Under the pieces are notes generated by a model. The model searched no databases. It was not told the DNA's origin and saw nothing but the letters and a program-made list of their open reading frames with translations. From contig JAUNLH010000007.1 in the NCBI GenBank assembly GCA_030532365.1, positions 1 to 55,949 of the forward strand: 55,949 nucleotides of DNA, read 5' to 3'. How positions within the stretch are numbered: position 1 is the stretch's first letter; each line of letters opens with the position of its first letter. Source of the stretch: Porphyromonas sp. (GTDB lineage: Bacteria; Bacteroidota; Bacteroidia; Bacteroidales; Porphyromonadaceae). The position numbers and the translations under genes are program-made. Below are positions 50,248 to 55,949 of the stretch, piece by piece.

Positions 50248-53200
50248 ATGAATCTAAAAAATAACATCCATGCAACTCGTTGGAGAAGGCAGATAATGCT
50301 TTCATTCCTACTGATGTTGCTTACAGTACCTGCTGCTTTAGCTCAAAAGATCACTGTTACAGGTACCGTACATGACACGGACGGCTTCGAGGTGATCGGA
50401 GCTTCTATCATGGTAGTTGGGGAGTCCGGACTTGGCGCATCTACCAACCTAGACGGAGTATTCACAATACAAAATGTACCGTCTGATGCCACTTTGCGCG
50501 TCTCATACGTTGGTATGAAGACTCAAGACATATCCGTCAACGGTCGTACCAAGATCGATATCGTACTCGAGCCAGATACAGAACTCCTCGACGAGGTGGT
50601 CGTAACTGCACTTGGTATCAAGCGTGAAAAGAGATCACTCGGATATGCTATTCAGGAGATCAAGGGTGAGGATCTGCTCGTTTCAAGAGAGACCAACGTC
50701 ACCAACGCTCTCTCCGGTAAAATCGCTGGTCTACAAGTCATTAAGGGGGGAGGTGGTATCTCTGGCTCTTCTAAGATTGTACTACGTGGTAACAACTCAC
50801 TAACCGGTGACAACCAGCCACTAATTGTAGTGGATGGTGTGCCAATGGACAACTTCACCGGAGCTTCAAACAGTGACTTCTGGAATCCCTCTCTCGATAT
50901 GGGTAACGGTCTAGGCGACCTTAACCCCAACGATATTGCATCTATGTCTGTACTGAAGGGAGCTAGTGCTGCAGCTCTATACGGATCTAGAGCTGGTAAC
51001 GGTGTGATCCTCATCACTACAAAGACCGGTGATGGCGGTCAGCGTGGTATGGGTGTCTCCTTCAACTCCACTACGGGCTTCGAGAGCCTCTTCATGATAC
51101 CTGACGTCCAGAAAAGCTACGGACAAGGTAGCTACGGAGTCTTCAACCCAGAGTCAACATCTAGCTGGGGTGCGAAGATCGAAGGACAGGAAGTCACACA
51201 TTGGGATGGTAGCAAAGCACCTCTCCAGTACTACGATAACATCGGTAACTTCCTACAGACTGGAGTCAATACTCAAAACTCTGTAGCACTCTCACGACAG
51301 CTAGGTAAGGGCTCATCTCTATACACATCTGTCACACATACATACAATAGTGACGTTACACCAGAGTCCAAGCTAAATCGCTTTAACTTCATCACTCGCT
51401 TCGTCTCAAAATTTGGTAAGGACGATGCGTGGACTGTAGACGCTAAGGTACAGTATATCAATACAAAAGTGCACAACCGCCCTATCGGTGGTAACAGACC
51501 TGAAAACTTCTTCGGTACGCTACTGACCATGCCGGGTAACGTCGATATTACTGCCCTCCAGAAGGGTATCGACGACGACGGAAACCACATCTGGTACGAG
51601 CCTAGTGGCAGAGGCTACAACCCCTATTGGGCTACTAAGTACAATCAGAACGATGATGGTAGGGACCGCTACCTCATGAATGGGTCTATCAAGTACCAGT
51701 TTACCGACTGGCTCTCTGCTGAGATCCGCACTGGTGCTGATAAGTACACCACCAACTCAGAGACCAAGACGTATGCCTACGGACCCATCAAGCCAAATGG
51801 CGCCTACTCCGTGAAGAAGGACGTATTTAGCGAGATGAATAATAGCTTCCTTATCTCAGCAGGTAAGGACGAGCTCTTCGGTGACTTCGGTCTACACGGT
51901 ACCTTTGGTGGCAATATGATGTACCGCAAGTTCTCAAGCATCGGTGTGACCATCGGAGAGCTTGAGGTGCCGAACCTCTTCACGGTATCAAATAGTATAG
52001 GCAATCCTGAGCTACCACAGAGCTACAGCGAGCATAAGATCAATTCGCTCTATGGTACCCTACAGTTTAACTACGCTAGCATGCTCTACCTTGACCTCAC
52101 AGCTCGTAACGACTGGTCGTCTACTCTAAGCAAGGATAATAGATCATTCTTCTATCCATCTATCAGCCTTTCATTTATCTTCTCAGATGCACTGAGGAAT
52201 GTCACAGGCTCAGATTTGGACTGGCTCACCTTTGCAAAGATCAGAAGCTCATATGCTTCTGTAGGTAACGACATGGGTCCATACCAGCTCTTCAATACCT
52301 ACTCTGTCAGCAAGGATCCTAATGGTAATATCGTAGCATCAAAGAAAGATGTACTCTACGATCCAAATGTTAAGAACGAGCTGATCAACTCATGGGAGTT
52401 GGGTCTTGAAGCAAAGCTCTTCGATAGCCGACTCAACTTCGACCTAGCTTTCTATAAGTCCAATGCTATCAACCAGTTGCTCGACATTCCTATCAACGGA
52501 CTAGAGGGCTACAAGTACAGGAAGATCAACGCCGGTGACATCGAGAACAAGGGTTTCGAGTTTATGATCGAGGCAATCCCCGTAATGACCAGAGACTTTA
52601 CTTGGAATATCAATGCTAACCTCTCAAAGAACGTCAATACGGTCAAAGAGTTAGCTGAGGACGTCACTCAGTATGCGCTTGGTGCCTTTGACAATATTAG
52701 TGTACTAGCAGCTGCAGGTGAGCGTTATGGCGTTATCTACGGTACCAAGTTTGCACGCGTCGAGGACGAGGAAAGCCCATACTACGATCAGGTGATCGTT
52801 GACGAGGAAGGTATCCCGATGGTAGCTGATGGTTTGCACTATCTAGGTGACCAGCAGCCTAAGTTTATGCTCGGTGTCACCAACACCATTACCTACAAAA
52901 ACCTCTCCATGAGCTTCCAGATCGATGGTAGATTTGGTGGTAAGATGTTCAGCTTTACCAATAGGATGCTCAAGCTCAACGGACGTTCATCGCTCACAGC
53001 ACCTAATGGTGTGAGAGAAGATATTACCTACGACGGTGTCCGCGAGGTGGATGGTAAGTATGTACCTAATGATGTAAAGACTGATCCACAAGACTTCTGG
53101 ACCAAGTTAGAGGCAAGAGGAAGTGGCAACGTAGGTATCACTGAGGACAACCTCTTCGATGCTACCAACATCCGTCTGCGCCACCTATCTGTCAATTACA

Positions 53201-53406
53201 ACCTACCACAAAAGTGGCTAGAAGGCAGTGCAGTACAGGGTGCAAAGGTCGGCTTCTCAGCCAATAACCTATGGATGATCAAGAGCTACCTTAATGGAGT
53301 CGATCCGGAGTCTGTATTTGCTACAGGTACCAATGCGGTAGGTCTTGAGGCACTTGCACCACCCACCACAAGGTCGTACTACATCAACTTCTCTATCAAC
53401 TTCTAA
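50248..53406 (+). CDS. SusC/RagA-family TonB-dependent transporter
   Basis: A 1052-residue outer-membrane transporter. A signal peptide (about 1-32, ending ALAQ) leads to a carboxypeptidase-like domain (KITVTGTVHD...LRVSYVGMKTQDI), then the SusC signature DEVVVTALGIKREKRSLGYA, the plug (TNVTNALSGKIAGLQV, SVLKGASAAALYGSRAGNGV) and the barrel ending YYINFSINF. It takes up the glycan or peptide bound by its SusD partner 20 bases downstream. The RagAB system of Porphyromonas gingivalis uses the same fold for peptides, so the substrate need not be a sugar. Confidence 0.95.
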   Translation: MNLKNNIHATRWRRQIMLSFLLMLLTVPAALAQKITVTGTVHDTDGFEVIGASIMVVGESGLGASTNLDGVFTIQNVPSDATLRVSYVGMKTQDISVNGRTKIDIVLEPDTELLDEVVVTALGIKREKRSLGYAIQEIKGEDLLVSRETNVTNALSGKIAGLQVIKGGGGISGSSKIVLRGNNSLTGDNQPLIVVDGVPMDNFTGASNSDFWNPSLDMGNGLGDLNPNDIASMSVLKGASAAALYGSRAGNGVILITTKTGDGGQRGMGVSFNSTTGFESLFMIPDVQKSYGQGSYGVFNPESTSSWGAKIEGQEVTHWDGSKAPLQYYDNIGNFLQTGVNTQNSVALSRQLGKGSSLYTSVTHTYNSDVTPESKLNRFNFITRFVSKFGKDDAWTVDAKVQYINTKVHNRPIGGNRPENFFGTLLTMPGNVDITALQKGIDDDGNHIWYEPSGRGYNPYWATKYNQNDDGRDRYLMNGSIKYQFTDWLSAEIRTGADKYTTNSETKTYAYGPIKPNGAYSVKKDVFSEMNNSFLISAGKDELFGDFGLHGTFGGNMMYRKFSSIGVTIGELEVPNLFTVSNSIGNPELPQSYSEHKINSLYGTLQFNYASMLYLDLTARNDWSSTLSKDNRSFFYPSISLSFIFSDALRNVTGSDLDWLTFAKIRSSYASVGNDMGPYQLFNTYSVSKDPNGNIVASKKDVLYDPNVKNELINSWELGLEAKLFDSRLNFDLAFYKSNAINQLLDIPINGLEGYKYRKINAGDIENKGFEFMIEAIPVMTRDFTWNINANLSKNVNTVKELAEDVTQYALGAFDNISVLAAAGERYGVIYGTKFARVEDEESPYYDQVIVDEEGIPMVADGLHYLGDQQPKFMLGVTNTITYKNLSMSFQIDGRFGGKMFSFTNRMLKLNGRSSLTAPNGVREDITYDGVREVDGKYVPNDVKTDPQDFWTKLEARGSGNVGITEDNLFDATNIRLRHLSVNYNLPQKWLEGSAVQGAKVGFSANNLWMIKSYLNGVDPESVFATGTNAVGLEALAPPTTRSYYINFSINF

Positions 53407-53426
53407 GGCATAAAGAATAAAATCAA

Positions 53427-55433
53427 ATGAAAAAGATATATCAGATACTTTTGGCATTGATCATTGCGGGTGGGATCTTCTCATCATGCAGTGACTTTGA
53501 GGAGATCAACCGCAATCCCTTTGAGGCAAACTCCTCTCAGGTAAAGGTAGAGTACTTCATCAACAACGCCATCATTGGTGCTCAGATGGATCCTCACATT
53601 GCAGAGCGAGCATTTGTGCTCTATTGGAAGGACTCCGGTCACATGGATCGCCTAGGCACACTTTCTCAGAACTACGCCGATGACGGCTGGTCAGGTGACT
53701 ATTTTAGATACGTAACTACCTGGCTTACAAATATCAATGCTGCAATCAATCTCTACGAAGAGCAGCAGGAAAATGATATGACCCTCTCCTTCAGCAACAA
53801 CCTCTACCAGGTGGCTCGTATCTGGAGGGTATACCTCATGAGTGAGTTTACCGACAACTTTGGCTCTATGCCTATCAATGGCTTCCAAGGTGAAAAGGTA
53901 ACCTTCAATACTGTAGAGGAGATCTATCAGTACCTACTCACAGAGCTTAGAGAGGCTGTCAATGGCTTTGACGGAGCTGTCATCAATGAGAGTGCCAAGA
54001 AGCAAGATCCAGCCTATGCTTACGACTTTACTAAGTGGAAAAAGTATGGCAATTCGATGCGTATGCGCCTCTCTATGCGTCTCTCAGAGGCAGATCCAGC
54101 ACTGGCAAAGAGGGAGTTTGAAGACGCAGTCAAGTCCGGAGACTATATCTCTGATCTTACAGATAACTTTGCAGTTCAGGAGAGACCAGGGTGGGATGCC
54201 CTCTCAGGTGTAATGTCACGTACTTGGAATATGCAGTACCTCTCCTCTACGCTCAATAACCTATACACTGGTCTTGGTGGTGTAACCTCTGAAGAGCAGA
54301 TAGGTGATTATGCTAAAGATGCAGTCAACGCACTCAATGAGGGCAAGACAAAGGATCTTATAGAGCTGAAGTTTAACGATCCAGACTGGCTAGGTGTCAG
54401 ATGGCCTGAGCACTTCAGTATCATGACCAACGACCCATCAGCCGGCTATTGGAATGATGGTCTCAACCACATCATGGATCCAAGAGCATACAGAATCTAT
54501 AACATCCCCGGTGACATCAACAACCCACTCTTCTGCTCCTATGGTGGCGATGCTGTTAAGTCTACACTGAGAGTACTCCTAGATCCTGCTTCAGTAGAGG
54601 CAAATAAAAAGGATAAAACTAAGGAGGTGGATACACTTGCTGTCATCAACTCCGCATTTGCATGGAACGCTCCTACGACAGGTAACTGGGGCGAGATGAG
54701 CTCATACAATCAGGTATGGAGCTGGTATGGCAATACTCCACGACTTATCAATAACATCAGAAATAACTCTATGAAGCGTGTCTTCTTCGCTTCTTGGGAG
54801 AGTTACTTCCTGATTGCTGAGGCTGCCGTACGTGGCTGGAGCGTACCTATGGATGGCAAGAGTGCGTATGAGCAGGGCATCAAGGAGAGTTTTGCTTACT
54901 GGGACGAGCAACTCCCAGATCGTGCTATCTCTAAGCACCTAACCACTTATTTGGCAAGTACTTCATACAATAGAGTGGGTACTTCTGTAAGCTGGGATCA
55001 CACAACTGAGGCACCTGCCACGGTAGAGATGAGATACCTCGATGGTCCTACAAATACAATTAAGACCGTTAACTATAAGTATCCTACCAATAGCATCTAC
55101 AAGGGTGGTGCAGTTAATAACGACCATCTCAATAAGATCATCACTCAGAAGTTCATAGCTCAAGTACCCTGGTTACCGCTTGAAACTTGGAGTGACCACC
55201 GTAGGTTGGGCCTACCATTCTTCGAAAACCCTGTAGTAGAGAAGACCATAGAAGGCTATGACGTCCTTACCAAGAGCAATTACATGGAGACTAGGTGGGA
55301 GTTCTTCCCTCAGAGGCTCAAGTATCCTAGCTCACTGCGCAACAATGTACCCGAGTCTTACAACGATGGCGTAAGCAAGCTCGGTGGTCCTGATGAAATA
55401 GGCACCAAGATGTGGTGGTCAGGTATGAAGTAA
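53427..55433 (+). CDS. SusD/RagB-family surface lipoprotein (SusD-like_2)
   Basis: A 668-residue lipoprotein. The signal ends in IFSSC with lipidated Cys21, followed by SDFEEINRNPFE, the start typical of the SusD-like_2 group. The tetratricopeptide-like helices cover the middle (YQVARIWRVYLMSEFTDNFGS, YDFTKWKKYGNSMRMRLSMRL), and the end has GGPDEIGTKMWW. At 668 residues it is longer than most SusD proteins, which run about 500-600. It caps the lumen of the SusC transporter. A terminator follows 33 bases past the stop. Confidence 0.92.
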   Translation: MKKIYQILLALIIAGGIFSSCSDFEEINRNPFEANSSQVKVEYFINNAIIGAQMDPHIAERAFVLYWKDSGHMDRLGTLSQNYADDGWSGDYFRYVTTWLTNINAAINLYEEQQENDMTLSFSNNLYQVARIWRVYLMSEFTDNFGSMPINGFQGEKVTFNTVEEIYQYLLTELREAVNGFDGAVINESAKKQDPAYAYDFTKWKKYGNSMRMRLSMRLSEADPALAKREFEDAVKSGDYISDLTDNFAVQERPGWDALSGVMSRTWNMQYLSSTLNNLYTGLGGVTSEEQIGDYAKDAVNALNEGKTKDLIELKFNDPDWLGVRWPEHFSIMTNDPSAGYWNDGLNHIMDPRAYRIYNIPGDINNPLFCSYGGDAVKSTLRVLLDPASVEANKKDKTKEVDTLAVINSAFAWNAPTTGNWGEMSSYNQVWSWYGNTPRLINNIRNNSMKRVFFASWESYFLIAEAAVRGWSVPMDGKSAYEQGIKESFAYWDEQLPDRAISKHLTTYLASTSYNRVGTSVSWDHTTEAPATVEMRYLDGPTNTIKTVNYKYPTNSIYKGGAVNNDHLNKIITQKFIAQVPWLPLETWSDHRRLGLPFFENPVVEKTIEGYDVLTKSNYMETRWEFFPQRLKYPSSLRNNVPESYNDGVSKLGGPDEIGTKMWWSGMK

Positions 55434-55465
55434 GAATATTCCACAGATCACACTCAATAATTTGT

Positions 55466-55502
55466 AAACCACTCTGGGCGTAGGCTCAGAGTGGTTTATT
55501 TT
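55466..55502 (+). terminator. Intrinsic terminator of susC-susD
   Basis: AAACCACTCTG (55466-55476) and CAGAGTGGTTT (55487-55497) form a perfect 11-bp stem with a 10-base loop, followed by a short T-rich stretch. Confidence 0.85.
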
Positions 55503-55949
55503 ATTAGGATGTTGAAATGATGTTGAAAACTTCTTAATAACTTTCTCCAGAATGTGTGGTATCTCTGATCTTTTTTACAGCTCTTTTTACCTACAATTTA
55601 TTTGAGACTAGCAAGGATTGGGAGTAAAACATATTAAGAACTTTCAAACACTCTATTCACATCCACTATTACTAACAGCAGTGTTTTAGCTAGTTTCACA
55701 AAATAGGTGAGTTCCCTTTATCCATCGAGTAATGATGATGTGAATATAATGTTAGGATCATGTGGAGTTAGTGTGGATAACGATTAAAGATTGGCGAGAA
55801 GTGCACTTTTCCACAATATCCACAGGCTTATTCTTATTACTCTTATAGGGATCAAAAGCAGCTGAAGTGTATGGCCTTTTTTCTGGTTCCTCTACTTCAT
55901 CAAATCAATAATAAGAAGAAGGCTGTGGAAAATGTGGAAGTAGGAAAAA
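55503..55949. other. Candidate replication origin (DnaA-box cluster), AT-rich and gene-free
   Basis: The last 447 bases have no gene and are AT-rich. DnaA-box-like 9-mers cluster at the right end: a perfect TTATCCACA on the minus strand (55772-55780), TTTTCCACA (55807-55815), ATATCCACA (55816-55824), TTTTCCACA on the minus strand (55924-55932) and ACTTCCACA (55933-55941, minus). Two pairs are directly adjoining. An AT-rich run (55826-55850) could be the unwinding region. The window stops inside the cluster, so dnaA may lie just beyond. Confidence 0.6.

Overview
The window looks like a chromosome segment of a Bacteroidota bacterium, most likely Porphyromonas or a close relative. Reasons: a SusC/SusD pair, Bacteroidota-only small families (DUF4286-like, DUF4834-like), a folP-cdaA pair, an acpP-fabF-rnc cluster, a fumarate reductase/succinate dehydrogenase of the cytochrome b type, and many copies of the Bacteroidota -7 promoter box TAnnTTTG, some with a TTTG or TTG -33 element 19-20 bases upstream. 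Shine-Dalgarno sequences are weak or absent at most starts, as is usual in this phylum. About 46 protein genes are supported. I see no tRNA, rRNA, CRISPR array, insertion sequence or prophage.

Layout. 1-5223: SGNH hydrolase, SPOR protein and folE, then the minus operon folP-cdaA-DUF4286-rsmH. 5285-12381: murF-zupT, convergent with a metal block (copA and a TonB receptor). 12382-16030: a GC-rich potentially structured spacer, a small membrane protein, then acpP, fabF and rnc. 16062-20778: a ROK regulator, then the minus operon S4 protein-histidine phosphatase-pdxB-glycosyltransferase. 20919-25946: the kdsA-nucleotidyltransferase-miaA-GNAT operon, an S24 self-cleaving regulator and ogt. 26155-29628: frdC-frdA-frdB. 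30197-36854: pta-ackA-mgsA-PAP2 phosphatase-mutS. 36851-43466: polA-HhH barrel protein, and ispB-gpmA. 43881-47563: four glycosyltransferase genes. 47829-55433: MFS transporter-GH130 phosphorylase-SusC-SusD, a small glycan-use locus. 55434-55949: an AT-rich gene-free stretch with a cluster of DnaA boxes, a candidate replication origin.

The metabolic picture is an anaerobe making succinate by fumarate reduction and acetate through Pta-AckA, with a methylglyoxal bypass in the same operon. It has an LPS pathway (kdsA, a PAP2 phosphatase possibly acting on lipid A) and surface glycan synthesis. The GH130-MFS-SusCD set suggests uptake and phosphorolysis of a beta-mannoside such as Man-GlcNAc.

The most unusual non-coding signal is a family of four intergenic repeat elements (1-87, 13168-13270, 29876-29975, 43606-43710). 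They are built of 23-base units: a 13-base dyad AAGTT-NNN-AACTT plus a 10-base spacer. The same spacers recur between loci, sometimes inverted. A single relative of the dyad sits exactly on the overlapping stop codons of mutS and its convergent neighbour. Other notable signals are a long hairpin inside the start of rnc, start codons only 4-5 bases after -7 boxes (possible leaderless mRNAs), and an operator-like dyad in front of the S24 regulator.
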